Shown here: piece by piece, positions 35,738 through 45,967 of the stretch
How the letters are laid out: every line of letters starts with the position of its first letter
How positions within the stretch are numbered: position 1 is the stretch's first letter
Assembly (NCBI GenBank): GCA_005503085.1
Contig: SCOI01000014.1
Coordinates: 1-64,000, forward strand
Length of the DNA: 64,000 nucleotides
Direction: 5' to 3'
DNA from: Burkholderiales bacterium C2
Lineage (GTDB): Bacteria > Pseudomonadota > Gammaproteobacteria > Burkholderiales > Burkholderiaceae_C
The notes under the pieces: generated by a model
Seen by the model: the letters and a program-made list of their open reading frames with translations, nothing else
Told to the model about the DNA's origin: nothing
Databases searched by the model: none
Translations under genes and position numbers: made by a program

Positions 35738-36532
35738 TCAACGGGCTTCGACACCGCCATCCCAGGGCTTGAGTGCCAGCGCTACCGCATGGGCGCGGTT
35801 GCTGGCGCCGAGTTTGCGCAGAATGCGCTGCACATGGTTCTTGACGGTCAGCGCGCTGATGGCGAGGTTGCAGCCGATGTCATGGTTGCTCAGGCCCTGG
35901 CGCAAGCCTTCCAGCACCTCCTGCTCGCGCTGGGTCAGGCTCACACCCGCCTGCGGCCCCGCAGCCGGCTCCGGCATCTCGCACTGGACGCGCAGCCAGC
36001 TGCTGTGCAGATGCGGCATCAGCAGCTGCAGCAGCACCTGCTGGTGTTCGCTATAGCCGCCGTCCTGGCGCGCCAGCACGAAGAAGCTCTCGATCTCGCT
36101 GGGACGCTGCGGCCGCGACACGCCGTGCACCAGCAACTGCTCATAGCCGGCTTGGCGCAGCAGGCCGCAGACCGGCTCGCCGCTGTCCGCCGGCAACTGC
36201 ACACGCAGCGGCCGGCAGCCGCCGCGCAACCACAAGGCCTGCAGCTGGGCCGGCAAGGCCGCGCCACGCTCGCTCAGCAAGGTGGCCAGCGCGGCCGGCA
36301 GCGGCTTGCTGTTGAAGAGTTCGAAGCCGAGCTCGCGGTGGCTGCGCTGATAGGCACCGCACAGCAGCAGCTGATGCGGCAGCAACTGCTGCAGGCTGCC
36401 CTGGGTCCAGACAAAGAACTGCGCGCCATGGCGCAGGCTCAGGGCGGCCTCGGTGGTGCGCACCAGGGCCAGCACCTGTGCCTGGTTCAGCAGGGTGGAT
36501 CCGTAGAAATCGTCCGAGGGCTGGGCTGACAT
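35738..36532 (-). CDS. LuxR-family regulator, EpsA-like
   Basis: 264 residues with a C-terminal LuxR/GerE helix-turn-helix (199-250, beginning LTQREQEVLEGLRQGLSNHD). The N-terminal half contains HGAQFFVWTQGSLQQLLPHQ, which recalls the EpsA regulators linked to exosortase/PEP-CTERM polysaccharide systems in betaproteobacteria. No receiver domain or autoinducer-binding domain is evident. It is not clustered with polysaccharide genes here; the nearest genes are a TRAP transporter and a solute-binding protein. The family assignment is from pattern memory. Confidence 0.72.
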   Translation of the reverse strand: MSAQPSDDFYGSTLLNQAQVLALVRTTEAALSLRHGAQFFVWTQGSLQQLLPHQLLLCGAYQRSHRELGFELFNSKPLPAALATLLSERGAALPAQLQALWLRGGCRPLRVQLPADSGEPVCGLLRQAGYEQLLVHGVSRPQRPSEIESFFVLARQDGGYSEHQQVLLQLLMPHLHSSWLRVQCEMPEPAAGPQAGVSLTQREQEVLEGLRQGLSNHDIGCNLAISALTVKNHVQRILRKLGASNRAHAVALALKPWDGGVEAR

Positions 36533-36604
36533 GGGTGGCCGGGCATGCTGCTAATTGCTAAGCTTAGGCGGCGCAGATGACGGCTTGTTGAAAAGCAGCG
36601 ACCC

Positions 36605-37924
36605 CTACAACAGTTTCACCAGCGCCAGCGTGATCGCCGGGAAGCACAGCAGCAAGACCAGGCGCAGCCCGTCCCAGGCCAGGAAGGGCAGCACGCCCTT
36701 GTAGGTCTCGCTCATGGCCACCTCGCGCGCCAGGCTGTTGACCACATAGACGTTCAGGCCCACCGGCGGCGCCAGCAGGCCTATGCCCACGGTCGTCAGC
36801 ACCAGGATGCCGAACCAGATCGCCTTGTGCTCGGCGCTCAGCCCCCACAGATCCAGTCCCATGATGGTCGGGAAGATCACCGGAATCGTCAGCAGCAGCA
36901 TCGACAGCTCGTCCATCACGCAGCCCAGCACGATGTAGAAGGCCAGCACGCCGGCCACGATCAGCAGCGGGGCCACGTCTTGCTGCCCGACCCAGGCCGC
37001 CAGATGGGCAGGCATCTGGGTCAGCGCCAGCGCCGCGTTCATCATGTCGGCGCCCAGGAAGATCATGAACACCATCGCCGTGGTCTCGGCCGTGCCGAGG
37101 AAGCTGCGCTTGATGCCGGCCCAGCCCAGCTCGCGCTTGACCAGACCCAGCAGCAGGGTCGCGGCCGCGCCGACCGCCGCACCCTCGGTCGGCGAGAACA
37201 CCCCGCCATAGATGCCGCCGAACACCAGGCCGAAGATCACGACGATGGGCCAGACGCCCCACAGCGCCTGCCAGCGCTGGCGCCATGGCAGCGGCTCGCT
37301 GGGCGTGGCCAGCTCGGGCCGAGCCCGGCAGTACAGCCAGATCACGACGATATAGCCCAGCGCCGCCAGCAAGCCCGGCAGCGTGGCAGCGGCAAACAGC
37401 TTGGCGATGTTCTGCTCGGTCAGGATGGCATAGACCACCAGGGGCACCGAGGGCGGGATCAGGATGCCCAGCGTGCCGCCGGTGGCCAGCGTCGCGGTCG
37501 AGAGCCGGCCGGCATAGCCATGGGCCTTCATCTGGCCATAGGCCACCTGGGTGATGGTCGCCGAGGTGGCCACGGCCGAGCCGCAGACCGCACCGAAGGC
37601 CGCCGCCGACAGGATGGCCGCCATGCCCAGGCCGCCGCGCACATGGCCGACAAAAGCCGCAGCCGCATTGAACAGCGCCCGGCTCAAGCCCCCCTGGGTC
37701 GCGAACTGGCCCATCAGCAGGAAGAGCGGGATCACCGACAGGTCATAGACCGAGAGCCGCGCCACCGCGCTGCCCTTGAGCGTGTTCAGCAAGGCCATAT
37801 CGCTGGTCATCAGCGCATAGCCGACGGCGCCCGGGATGAACATGGCCGCCGCGATCGGCACCCGCAGCGCCATCAGCAGCAGCATCGCGGCGAAGATGCT
37901 GGCACCCAGACCGGCGCCGCTCAT
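36605..37924 (-). CDS. dctM: TRAP transporter large permease DctM
   Basis: 439 residues with about 12 membrane helices and the DctM motifs (e.g. FGAVCGSAVATSATI and GTLGILIPPSVPLVVYAI). DctM is the ion-coupled translocation subunit of a TRAP carboxylate transporter. It follows dctQ with a 73-base spacer and closes the dctPQM operon. Only the DctP receptor, not DctM, determines ligand, so the substrate stays open. Confidence 0.95.
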   Translation of the reverse strand: MSGAGLGASIFAAMLLLMALRVPIAAAMFIPGAVGYALMTSDMALLNTLKGSAVARLSVYDLSVIPLFLLMGQFATQGGLSRALFNAAAAFVGHVRGGLGMAAILSAAAFGAVCGSAVATSATITQVAYGQMKAHGYAGRLSTATLATGGTLGILIPPSVPLVVYAILTEQNIAKLFAAATLPGLLAALGYIVVIWLYCRARPELATPSEPLPWRQRWQALWGVWPIVVIFGLVFGGIYGGVFSPTEGAAVGAAATLLLGLVKRELGWAGIKRSFLGTAETTAMVFMIFLGADMMNAALALTQMPAHLAAWVGQQDVAPLLIVAGVLAFYIVLGCVMDELSMLLLTIPVIFPTIMGLDLWGLSAEHKAIWFGILVLTTVGIGLLAPPVGLNVYVVNSLAREVAMSETYKGVLPFLAWDGLRLVLLLCFPAITLALVKLL

Positions 37925-37997
37925 TGGAGCACCCTTCGGCCTGCGGCCTGTCCCGCCAAGCGGGAGCGAGCTTGCTCGGGGCGGCCCGTCGCCGCGC

Positions 37998-38489
37998 TCA
38001 TGAGCCCTCGCCCTTGCGCCCCAGCAGGTCCTGCCCCATCTGCACCAGCGCGATCAGCGCCGTCAGCGCAAGACCTGGCCCCAGCACCGCGTAGCTGATC
38101 CACATCGGCAGGTCCAGAATCATCGTGGTCTCACCGGCCTCACGCACGGCCAGCGCGCCGACGCCGGTGCGCCAGGCCAGCAGGCCCACCATCAGGGCCA
38201 GCAGCAGCGCGCCGATGCCGTCCAGCAGGCCGCGCGAGCGCGGGCCCAGCTTCTGCGTGAAGAAGTCGACGATGATGTTGGCGCGCTGCAGCTGGCACCA
38301 GGGCAGGCACAGCGCGATGCACAGCGCAATGCCGAACTGGCTCAGCTCGACATCGCCGGGAATCGGCCGCGACAGCCACGAGCGCCCGATGATGCTGGCC
38401 ACCGTCAGCAGCGCCACCAGGCAGGCGCTCAGGCAGCCGGCCAGCGCGCTCCACAGGGCCAAGCGCCGCAACAGCCCCATCCCGCTCAC
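37998..38489 (-). CDS. dctQ: TRAP transporter small permease DctQ
   Basis: 163 residues, four membrane helices, typical DctQ. The start is GTG at 38489, overlapping the dctP stop as GTGA; an ATG three codons later (38480) is an alternative. The motif SQFGIALCIALCLPWCQLQRANIIVDFF is the DctQ core (second helix and following amphipathic stretch). It bridges the DctP receptor and the DctM channel. Confidence 0.92.
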   Translation of the reverse strand: MSGMGLLRRLALWSALAGCLSACLVALLTVASIIGRSWLSRPIPGDVELSQFGIALCIALCLPWCQLQRANIIVDFFTQKLGPRSRGLLDGIGALLLALMVGLLAWRTGVGALAVREAGETTMILDLPMWISYAVLGPGLALTALIALVQMGQDLLGRKGEGS

Positions 38490-39532
38490 TTCTTGTACTT
38501 GGCCAGCAGGTCCTGTGCGTCCTTCAGCATCTGCTTGCCGGGCAGGCCGCGCTTGTCCATATCGGCCACCCAGTCGTCATACAGCGGATGGCTGGCCTTG
38601 ATCCACAGGTCCACCTCGGCGGCCGGCACCGTGTAGAAGGTGTTGCCGCGCTCCACCGCCGGCTTGCGGCCCACCGCCTGGCTCTCGTCCCAGGTCTTGC
38701 CGGCCTGCTGCGACAGTGCCGCGCCGCTGTTGCGGTCGATCACCGCCTTCAGATCGGCCGGCAGGCTGTCGTACCTGGCCTGGTTCATCGCCAGGATGAA
38801 CAGCGCCGAATACAGCGCCGGGCGCGAGCTGTCGGTCTCGGTGTGGTACTTGACCATCTCATGCAGCTTGACCGAGGGGATCACCTCCCAGGGCAGCGCG
38901 AAACCGTCGATCGTGCCTTTGCTGACCGCATCGGCCACCGCCGGCAGCGGCATGCCCACCGGCGTTGCGCCCAGCGAGGCCAGCAGCTTGTTGGTCTGGC
39001 GGGTCGGCGCGCGCAGCTTCATGCCCTTCAGATCGGCCAGGGTCTTGATGGGCTTGTCGCGGCTGTGCAGATAGCCCTCGTCATGGATGCTGAACATCAG
39101 CGGCTTGATGCCGGGGAACTCCTTCGCGCCGTACTTGCCGTAGAAGTCCCAGGCGGCGCGCGCCCCGGCCTCGGCCGAGTTGTTCATGAAGGGCAGCTCG
39201 AACACCTCCATGATGGGGAAGCGGCCGGCCGTGTAGCCTGGCAAGGTGAAGGCGATGTCGACGACGCCGTCCTTGGCCTGGTCGATCAGCTGGGCCGGCG
39301 TGCCGCCCAGCTGCATGGCCGGGAAGATCTGGCATTTCATCTTGTTGGCCGAGTCCGCCGCGATCTTGTCGCACCAGGGCTGCAGAATCTTGCTGGGCGG
39401 CATCGCACCGGGAGGCCAGAAGTGATGGACCTTGAGGGTCACCTCTTGCGCCAGCGCCAGTGAGGCACCGAGGGCGCCGGCCAAGGCCAGCAGGGCGCGC
39501 AGCGCGGTTTGGGGCATCTTTTTTCCACTCAC
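38486..39532 (-). CDS. dctP: TRAP transporter substrate-binding protein DctP
   Basis: 348 residues with a signal peptide (cleavage near SLALAQ, residue 29) and the DctP fold. The conserved arginine of the carboxylate pocket is expected in KGMKLRAPTRQTNKLL, present in the middle. It is the first gene of the dctP-dctQ-dctM operon and is divergent from egtB (155 bases apart). Likely ligands are organic or aromatic-derived acids, given the catabolic genes elsewhere in the window, but this is speculative. Confidence 0.93.
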   Translation of the reverse strand: MSGKKMPQTALRALLALAGALGASLALAQEVTLKVHHFWPPGAMPPSKILQPWCDKIAADSANKMKCQIFPAMQLGGTPAQLIDQAKDGVVDIAFTLPGYTAGRFPIMEVFELPFMNNSAEAGARAAWDFYGKYGAKEFPGIKPLMFSIHDEGYLHSRDKPIKTLADLKGMKLRAPTRQTNKLLASLGATPVGMPLPAVADAVSKGTIDGFALPWEVIPSVKLHEMVKYHTETDSSRPALYSALFILAMNQARYDSLPADLKAVIDRNSGAALSQQAGKTWDESQAVGRKPAVERGNTFYTVPAAEVDLWIKASHPLYDDWVADMDKRGLPGKQMLKDAQDLLAKYKK

Positions 39533-39687
39533 GCTTGTCTCCGCAAATGTTCGTTATGAGCGCCTATCGTATGCCCAGCGAACCGCGCCGCCATCGAGAT
39601 TAGCCCTGTGGGCCGACCGGCAGGGCTGCTGACAGATTCGGACGGCGCGATGCGCTACGCTGCGCAGACCGCGACAGGGAGTCACCC

Positions 39688-40908
39688 ATGCCCGCAGCAA
39701 GTTCGCCCGTCAGCCCCGCAGCCCGCCAGCAGGCCCATGCTCGCTATGCGGCGATACGCGCCCACACACTGGCCCTGGCCGCGCCGCTGAGCGCCGAGGA
39801 CCAGGCGCTGCAATCCATGCCCGATGCCAGCCCGGCCAAATGGCACCAGGCCCACACCACATGGTTTTTCGAGGCTCTGCTGCTCCGGCCGCTGGCGCCC
39901 GGCTACCGGCTCTTCAACGAGCAATTCCTCTACCTCTTCAACTCCTATTACGAGGCCCTCGGCCCGCGCCATCCGCGCCCGCAACGCGGCCTGCTGAGCC
40001 GGCCCGGGCTGGACGAGGTGCGGGCCTATCGCGCCCATGTGGACGCAGCCGCGCTGGACTGCATCGCCCACTGCGACGCCGACAGCTGGGCCCGCGGCAG
40101 CGCCATTCTGGAGCTGGGCCTGCAGCATGAGCAGCAGCATCAGGAGCTGCTGCTGACCGACATCCTGCATGCCTTCTCCTGCAACCCGTTGTGGCCCGCC
40201 TATGGCCAGCTGCCGGAATTGCCGCCCGCCCCGGCGCTGCAGTGGCTGAGCCATCCGGGCGGCGTGGTCGAGATCGGCCACCCGGGCACAGGCTTCTCCT
40301 TTGACAACGAAGGCCCGCGCCACCAAGCCCTGCTGCAGCCCTTCGAGATCGCCAACCGGCTGGTGACTTGCGGCGAGTTTGCCGACTTCATCGCCGATGG
40401 CGGCTACCGCCGGCCCGAGCTCTGGCTGTCGGACGGCTGGGCCCTGGCCCGCACCCAGGACTGGCAGGCACCGGCCTACTGGCTGGCCGATGGCCGCGTC
40501 TTCGGTCTCGGTGGCGCCCGGGCCATGGACCCGGCGGCTCCGGTGCTGCAGCTGAGTTTTTACGAGGCCGCCGCCTATGCCGACTGGGCGGGCGCACGGC
40601 TGCCCAGCGAGTTCGAGTGGGAGGCGGCGGCCACCGCCCTGCCCGGCCTGGCCCAGCTCTATGACTGCGCCTGGCAATGGACCCGCTCGGCCTACCACCC
40701 CTACCCCGGCTTCAGGCCGCTGGCCGGGCCGGCTGCCGAGTACAACGGCAAGTTCATGGTGGGCCAGCTGGTGTTGCGCGGGGCCAGCCTGGCGACGCCG
40801 CCGGGCCATGCCCGAGCCACTTACCGCAATTTCTTTCCGCCGGCCGCGCGCTGGCAGTTCAGCGGCCTGCGCCTGGCGCGTGAGCCCCAACAAGGAGCCC
40901 CGCGATGA
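39688..40908 (+). CDS. egtB: Ergothioneine biosynthesis sulfoxide synthase EgtB
   Basis: 406 residues. EgtB is a non-haem iron enzyme that joins a thiol (gamma-glutamylcysteine or cysteine) to trimethylhistidine using O2. The N-terminal DinB-like domain supplies the iron ligands: His53 in WHQAH and the pair His147/His151 in LQHEQQHQE. The C-terminal half is the FGE-sulfatase fold, ending with FSGLRLAREP. It overlaps egtD by four bases (ATGA). No EgtA, EgtC or EgtE gene is present here, as in many proteobacteria. Confidence 0.93.
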   Translation: MPAASSPVSPAARQQAHARYAAIRAHTLALAAPLSAEDQALQSMPDASPAKWHQAHTTWFFEALLLRPLAPGYRLFNEQFLYLFNSYYEALGPRHPRPQRGLLSRPGLDEVRAYRAHVDAAALDCIAHCDADSWARGSAILELGLQHEQQHQELLLTDILHAFSCNPLWPAYGQLPELPPAPALQWLSHPGGVVEIGHPGTGFSFDNEGPRHQALLQPFEIANRLVTCGEFADFIADGGYRRPELWLSDGWALARTQDWQAPAYWLADGRVFGLGGARAMDPAAPVLQLSFYEAAAYADWAGARLPSEFEWEAAATALPGLAQLYDCAWQWTRSAYHPYPGFRPLAGPAAEYNGKFMVGQLVLRGASLATPPGHARATYRNFFPPAARWQFSGLRLAREPQQGAPR

Positions 40909-41855
40909 AGCCCCTGCTGCAACTGGTCGCCGACGACGAAGGTTTTGCCCCCGACCTGCATCGGGCGCTGCGCCAGCGCCCGCGCACGATCTCGCCCAAA
41001 TACTTCTATGACGAAGCCGGCTCGGCGCTGTTCGAGCGCATCTGCGAGCTGCCCGAGTACTACCCGACCCGCACCGAGCTGGCCCTGCTTCAGCGCCACG
41101 CCCCCGAGATGGCGACGCTGATCGGGCCCGGCGCCCAGCTGGTCGAGTACGGCGCCGGGGCGCTGCGCAAGGTCAGGCTGCTGCTGGCTCATCTGAACGC
41201 GCCGCACAGCTTTGTGCCGGTGGACATCTCGGGCCCGCATCTGCTGGGGGCCTGCCGCGCGCTGCAGGCCGAGTTCCCGGCGCTGGCGTTGCAGCCGGTG
41301 ATCGCCGATTTCACCCGTCCGCATGACCTGCCGGCGCGTCCGGCGCACGGGCGGCGCATCGGCTTTTTTCCGGGCTCGAGCATAGGCAATTTCGCGCCCG
41401 AGCAGGCGCTGGACTTTCTGCGCATGGCGGCCCAGCAGCTGCGCGGCGGCGCGCTGCTGATCGGGGTGGACCTGATCAAGGAGCCGGCCCTGCTGCATGC
41501 GGCCTACAACGACGCGGCCGGCGTGACTGCCGCCTTCAACCTCAACATCCTGGCGCGCGCGCGCCAGGAACTGGGCGCACAGATCGATCCGGAAGGATTT
41601 GCGCACAGCGCCTTCTACAACGCGCCGCTGCAGCGCATCGAGATGCATCTGCAAAGCCGCCGCCGCCAGCAGTTGCGGCTGGAGCACCGCGTCTACGAGT
41701 TCGAGGCCGGCGAGACCCTGCACACCGAGAACTCCTACAAATTCAGCATCGAGGGCTTCCAGGCCCTGGCCGGCAAGGCCGGTTTCAAAGCCGCTACAGT
41801 CTGGACCGACGAGCGCGACTGGTTCAGTCTGCACTGGCTGCAAGCGCCCGACTGA
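40905..41855 (+). CDS. egtD: L-histidine N-alpha-methyltransferase EgtD
   Basis: 316 residues, the usual size. EgtD trimethylates histidine to hercynine with three SAM molecules, the first step of ergothioneine synthesis. The family hallmarks ISPKYFYDEAGSALFE (29-44) and the SAM loop EYGAGALRK are visible, along with FFPGSSIGNF. It is translationally coupled to egtB. Ergothioneine protects against oxidants; no regulator is adjacent. Confidence 0.94.
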   Translation: MKPLLQLVADDEGFAPDLHRALRQRPRTISPKYFYDEAGSALFERICELPEYYPTRTELALLQRHAPEMATLIGPGAQLVEYGAGALRKVRLLLAHLNAPHSFVPVDISGPHLLGACRALQAEFPALALQPVIADFTRPHDLPARPAHGRRIGFFPGSSIGNFAPEQALDFLRMAAQQLRGGALLIGVDLIKEPALLHAAYNDAAGVTAAFNLNILARARQELGAQIDPEGFAHSAFYNAPLQRIEMHLQSRRRQQLRLEHRVYEFEAGETLHTENSYKFSIEGFQALAGKAGFKAATVWTDERDWFSLHWLQAPD

Positions 41856-41873
41856 GCAAAGGATGGACGGACG

Positions 41874-42155
41874 ATGAAAGCAATCTGGAACGACACCGTG
41901 ATCGCCGAGAGCGATGACACCGTGGTGGTCGAAGGCAACCACTACTTCCCCGACAGCGCGCTCAAGCGCGAGTACACCAGCTTCAGCAACCACCGGACCA
42001 TGTGCTCATGGAAGGGCCAGGCCAGTTATCTGTCGCTGATGGTCAAGGGCGAGCTGAACCCCGATGCGGTCTGGTACTACCCCGACCCCAAGCCGGGCGC
42101 CGAGATGGTCGCCGGCCGGGTCGCGTTCTGGAAGGGCGTGCAGGTTACTGAATAA
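41874..42155 (+). CDS. DUF427 domain protein
   Basis: 93 residues, a single DUF427 domain with the typical KAIWNDTVIAESDDTVVVEGNHYFP start and the pattern TMCSWKGQASYLSL. The small beta-fold family has no established function. It follows egtD by 18 bases and is likely in the egt transcript. Its stop codon overlaps the end of the convergent fahA gene by 11 bases (42145-42155). Confidence 0.88.
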   Translation: MKAIWNDTVIAESDDTVVVEGNHYFPDSALKREYTSFSNHRTMCSWKGQASYLSLMVKGELNPDAVWYYPDPKPGAEMVAGRVAFWKGVQVTE

Positions 42156-43470
42156 CTGCCGGCAACACGGTGGCGGCGCAGTCACCGAAGCCGATGCGGC
42201 GCGCGCCCTCCTTGTGCGCATAGCCGCGCAGTATCAGCGTGTCGCCATCCTGCAAGAAGGTGCGTGTCTCGCCATTGGCCAGGGTCAGGGCTTGCTTGCC
42301 GCCCTGCGACAGCTCCAGCAGCGAGCCGCCCTCCTCGGCCGCCGGTCCGCTCTGCGTGCCGGTGCCCAGCAGATCGCCGGGCTGCAGATTGCAGCCATTG
42401 CTGGCGTGGTGCGTCAGCATCTGGGCCAGGGTCCAGTAGGCCGACTGCCCGAAGTTGGAACGCATCAACCGGGTCGGCGCCTGGCCGGCTTCGCGCATTT
42501 GCGCGGTCTGCAGCCAGACCTCCAGCTCGATCGCATAGCCACCCTCGGCGCGGTTCTTCGCCGAGTCCAGATAGGGCAGCGGCTGCGGATCCTGGGCCGG
42601 ATGGGCGAAGGCGCAGCGGAAAGGCTCCAGTGCCTCCATCGTGACGATCCAGGGCGAGATCGTGGTCGCGAAGTTCTTGGCCAGGAAGGGGCCCAGCGGC
42701 TGGTATTCCCAGGCCTGCATATCGCGGGCCGACCAGTCGTTCAGCAGGGTCAGGCCGAACAGATGCGCGTCGGCCTGCTCAATGGGAATGGGCTCACCCA
42801 GCGCATTGCCGCCAGCGACAAAGGCGCCCAGCTCCAGCTCGTAGTCCAGCCGCTTGCAGGGCGCACGCTCCGGCACGGTGGCGCCCGGCGGCATCAGCTG
42901 GCCCAGCGGGCGACGCACCTGCTGGCCCGAGACACCGATCGAGGAGCTGCGGCCGTGATACCCGATGGGCACCCATTTGTAATTGGGCAGCAGCGGGTTG
43001 TCGGGGCGGAACAGCTTGCCCACCGTGGTCGCGTGGTGGATGCCGGTATAGAAGTCGGTGTAGTCGCCGATGCGGCAGGGCACGGCCATCTGTGCGGCGC
43101 TTTGCGCCAGCAGGCAGGGCGTCAGCGCGGCCTGCTGGCGGCTGTCTGCGGCCAGCGCGTCGAACAAGGCATGGCGCAGCAGCCGGCGCTTGTCGGCAGG
43201 CTGAGCCATGAAGGCATTCAGATCGCCTTCGGCCAACGGCTGCAGCAGCACCTGGACCGCGCTGCTCCAGCGCCCGGCGCTGGCGGCCAGCCTCAGGTCC
43301 AGGATCTGATCGCCGATCGCGACGCCGACGCGGGCGCTCTCGTTCGTGCCGGCGCGGCGGAACAGGCCATAGGGCAGGTTCTGGATCGGGAACTCGCTGT
43401 CGGCGGCATTGGCCGAGGCCACCCAGCTCTGGGCGGCGGCGTCATGGGTGTGGTCGATGGAAGAGCTCAT
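42145..43470 (-). CDS. fahA: Fumarylacetoacetase
   Basis: 441 residues from ATG at 43470 ([16 protein letters not shown]). It cleaves fumarylacetoacetate to fumarate and acetoacetate, the last step of the homogentisate route for tyrosine, phenylalanine and hydroxyphenylacetates. Signature stretches [18 protein letters not shown] and [11 protein letters not shown] (proton-relay His region) and the C-terminal metal-site pattern are present. It overlaps hmgA by four bases (ATGA). No maleylacetoacetate isomerase gene is in the operon. Confidence 0.95.
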   Translation of the reverse strand: MSSSIDHTHDAAAQSWVASANAADSEFPIQNLPYGLFRRAGTNESARVGVAIGDQILDLRLAASAGRWSSAVQVLLQPLAEGDLNAFMAQPADKRRLLRHALFDALAADSRQQAALTPCLLAQSAAQMAVPCRIGDYTDFYTGIHHATTVGKLFRPDNPLLPNYKWVPIGYHGRSSSIGVSGQQVRRPLGQLMPPGATVPERAPCKRLDYELELGAFVAGGNALGEPIPIEQADAHLFGLTLLNDWSARDMQAWEYQPLGPFLAKNFATTISPWIVTMEALEPFRCAFAHPAQDPQPLPYLDSAKNRAEGGYAIELEVWLQTAQMREAGQAPTRLMRSNFGQSAYWTLAQMLTHHASNGCNLQPGDLLGTGTQSGPAAEEGGSLLELSQGGKQALTLANGETRTFLQDGDTLILRGYAHKEGARRIGFGDCAATVLPAVIQ

Positions 43471-44759
43471 GCTTGTGCGGGGAAGTTGTCTTTGAGATCG
43501 CGCCAGCAGTCGGCATAGCCGCTGTCCAGCGCACCGCCCTTCATGGCGAACTCGGTCGGCAGCAGACGCCAGCGGGTCTCGAACATAAAGGCCAGGGTGT
43601 TGTCCAGTTTGTGCGGTGTCAGATCCGCGCCGCTGGCCTTGGCGAAGGCCTCGGTGTCGGGGCCGTGCGGCACCATTGCATTGTGCAGGCTGGACGCGCC
43701 CGGCTTGAAACCGCCGGGCTTGGCATCGTACTGGCCGGTCACCAGACCCATGAACTCGCTCATCACATTGCGGTGATACCAGGGCGGACGGAAGGTGTCC
43801 TCGGCCACCATCCAGCGCGGCGGGAAGATCACGAAGTCCAGATTGGCCCAACCGGCGGTGTCTGAGGGCGAGGTCAGCACCGTGAAGATGCTGGGGTCCG
43901 GATGATCGAAGCTGATCGAGCCTATCGTCATGAAGTGCGCCGTGTCGTACTTGTAGGGCGCCAGATTGCCGTGCCAGGCGACCACGTTGAAGGGCGTATG
44001 GGCCTGGCGCGCGGACCACAGCCGGCCACCGAACTTCTTGACGATCTCGTAATCACCGGCACCCTCCTCATAGTCAGCGACCGGCGCCAGAAAATCGCGC
44101 GGATTGGCCAGCCCGTTCGAGCCTATGGGCCCCAGCTCGGGCAGGCGCAGCGCCGCACCATAGTTCTCGCAGACATAGCCGCGCGAGGGGCCGTCCACCT
44201 CAACCTTGAAGACCAGGCCGCGCGGGATCAGCGCGATCTCTCCAGGCCGCAGCTCCAGCAGACCCAGCTCGGTGCGGATGCGCAGGCCGCCCTGCTGCGG
44301 CACGATCAGGAACTCGCCGTCGGCATTGACGAAGGCGCGCCGGTCCATCGAGCGATTGGCCAGATACAGGTGGGCAGCCATGCCGAACTGGGCATCGGGA
44401 TCACCGTTGACGACCAGGGTGCGCAGGCCCTCGATGAAGTCGGTCGGCACCTCGGGAACCGGCGTGGGCGCCCAGCGCAGCGGATCGGGCGGCACGACCT
44501 GACCCTGGGCCGCACCGGTCTTCAGCCAGCCATGGTCCAGCGGCGCATAGCCGCCGACCACCACCGAGGGCTGGCGCCGGTACATCCAGGTCCTCAGGTT
44601 CTCGGCGCGCGGCGCTGTGAAGGCCGTGCCCGAGATCAGCTCGGCATAGAGGCCGTGGGCCACCTGCTGCGGGCTGTTGCGCCCGATCGGCAGGCTGCCG
44701 GCGCGGGCCTCGCTGGCATGCTCGTTGCCGAAGCCCGATTGGTACTTGAGTTCGCTCAT
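43467..44759 (-). CDS. hmgA: Homogentisate 1,2-dioxygenase
   Basis: 430 residues, normal length. It opens the homogentisate ring to maleylacetoacetate with a non-haem Fe(II). The family segment [16 protein letters not shown] and the later [15 protein letters not shown] with iron-binding His/Glu pattern are visible, and the N-terminus [13 protein letters not shown] is diagnostic. It is followed by fahA with an ATGA overlap and preceded by the Bug receptor gene by seven bases. Expression is probably under the divergent IclR regulator at 49233. Confidence 0.96.
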   Translation of the reverse strand: MSELKYQSGFGNEHASEARAGSLPIGRNSPQQVAHGLYAELISGTAFTAPRAENLRTWMYRRQPSVVVGGYAPLDHGWLKTGAAQGQVVPPDPLRWAPTPVPEVPTDFIEGLRTLVVNGDPDAQFGMAAHLYLANRSMDRRAFVNADGEFLIVPQQGGLRIRTELGLLELRPGEIALIPRGLVFKVEVDGPSRGYVCENYGAALRLPELGPIGSNGLANPRDFLAPVADYEEGAGDYEIVKKFGGRLWSARQAHTPFNVVAWHGNLAPYKYDTAHFMTIGSISFDHPDPSIFTVLTSPSDTAGWANLDFVIFPPRWMVAEDTFRPPWYHRNVMSEFMGLVTGQYDAKPGGFKPGASSLHNAMVPHGPDTEAFAKASGADLTPHKLDNTLAFMFETRWRLLPTEFAMKGGALDSGYADCWRDLKDNFPAQA

Positions 44760-44766
44760 CTGCGTA

Positions 44767-45729
44767 TCAATCCAGTTTGATATTGGCGGCCTTGATCACC
44801 TGTCCCCATTTGGCCAGCTCCTGTTTCCAGTAGGCGCGCATCTGCTCGGGCGTGCCGCCCAGCGCCTCCAGGCCCAGGGTCTGGAAGCGCGCCTTCACGG
44901 CGGTGCTGGCCAGAGCATCCTGCAGCGCCTTGTTCAGCGTCGCGATCACCGGCGCCGGCGTGCCGGTCGGCACGACCAGGCCCTGCCAGGCATAGGCCTC
45001 GAATCCGGGCAGGCCCTGCTCGGCAAAGGTCGGGACCTCGGCAAAGGTCTTGATGCGGGCCGGGCTGGCCACGGCCAGCGCGCGCAGCTTGCCCGAGAGG
45101 ATGTGCGGGTAGCCGGCCGCGGTGTCGACGAACATGAAAGGCACCTGGCCGCCGATCACATCCTGCACCGCCGGGGCCGCACCGCGGTAGGGAATATGGG
45201 TCAGGTTCAGCTTGGCGCGGTCACGCAGCAGCTCGGTGGCCAGATGGTGGGGGCTGCCGGCACCGGGGGTCGCGTAGTTCAGCCCGTCCTGGGTCTTGGC
45301 CCAGGCCAGGAACTCCTTGTAGTTCTTCACCGGCACGCTGGCATTGACGACCAGCAGCATCGGGAAGCGTGCCACCAGGCCGATCGGGGCCAGGTCTTGC
45401 TCGGCCTTGTAGGGCAGCTTGCTGTAGAGCCAGGGATTGGCCGCCAGGGTGGCGGTGTCGGCGGTCAGCAGCACCTGGCCATCGGCCTTGGACTTGACCA
45501 CATAGTCCGCGCCGATATTGGTGGCCGCGCCGGGCTTGTTATTGATGATGAGGGTCTGTCCCAGGGTCTTGCCCATGGCTTCGGCCAGCGTGCGGGCCAC
45601 CACATCGGCACCACCGCCGGCCGGATAGGGCACGACCCATTCGACCGGCTTGTCGGGATAGGCAAAAGCCGGTGCGGCGGCAGCGGCGGCCAGACTCAGG
45701 AGCAGGGAGAGGCGGGACACATAAGACAT
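44767..45729 (-). CDS. Bug-family (TctC-type) periplasmic binding protein
   Basis: 320 residues with a signal peptide (cleavage near AFA, residue 23) and the Bug/TctC motif series: [24 protein letters not shown] and the [12 protein letters not shown] loop. Bug receptors capture carboxylates, aromatic acids or amino acids for TctAB or act as sensors. Placed inside a homogentisate/hydroxyphenylacetate operon, it may bind an aromatic acid substrate. No tctA/tctB are adjacent; a tctBA pair without receptor is at 434-2420. Confidence 0.87.
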   Translation of the reverse strand: MSYVSRLSLLLSLAAAAAAPAFAYPDKPVEWVVPYPAGGGADVVARTLAEAMGKTLGQTLIINNKPGAATNIGADYVVKSKADGQVLLTADTATLAANPWLYSKLPYKAEQDLAPIGLVARFPMLLVVNASVPVKNYKEFLAWAKTQDGLNYATPGAGSPHHLATELLRDRAKLNLTHIPYRGAAPAVQDVIGGQVPFMFVDTAAGYPHILSGKLRALAVASPARIKTFAEVPTFAEQGLPGFEAYAWQGLVVPTGTPAPVIATLNKALQDALASTAVKARFQTLGLEALGGTPEQMRAYWKQELAKWGQVIKAANIKLD

Positions 45730-45760
45730 GAATCAGAACTCGCTTGGAAAAGGAAGGAAA

Positions 45761-45967
45761 TCAGGAAGCTGCCAGCGTGTTGGCTCGGACCAGCGCCAGC
45801 GCCTCATCGAGCACCTCGCGCTCACCAACGTGGTTGGCCAGTATCAGCACCAGCTTGGCCAGCAGCATGTCGGCCTGCTCGTCACCCAGATCGCGCTGGG
45901 CCTCGATCAAGGCTTCGTAGAAGCCGTCGGGATCAGCGATATGGGGGCTGCGTATCAAACGGCTCAT
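45761..45967 (-). CDS. DUF2783 small protein, candidate MhaB-type hydroxylase partner
   Basis: 67 residues from ATG at 45967 (MSRLIRSPHIADPDGFY), overlapping the stop of the FAD monooxygenase as ATGA. It is a helical, acidic DUF2783-type protein without a catalytic motif. The two-component 3-hydroxyphenylacetate 6-hydroxylase of Pseudomonas putida is recalled to pair a flavoprotein (MhaA) with a small coupling protein of similar size (MhaB). The position, size and tight coupling here fit that role. The match to MhaB itself could not be tested. Confidence 0.65.
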   Translation of the reverse strand: MSRLIRSPHIADPDGFYEALIEAQRDLGDEQADMLLAKLVLILANHVGEREVLDEALALVRANTLAAS

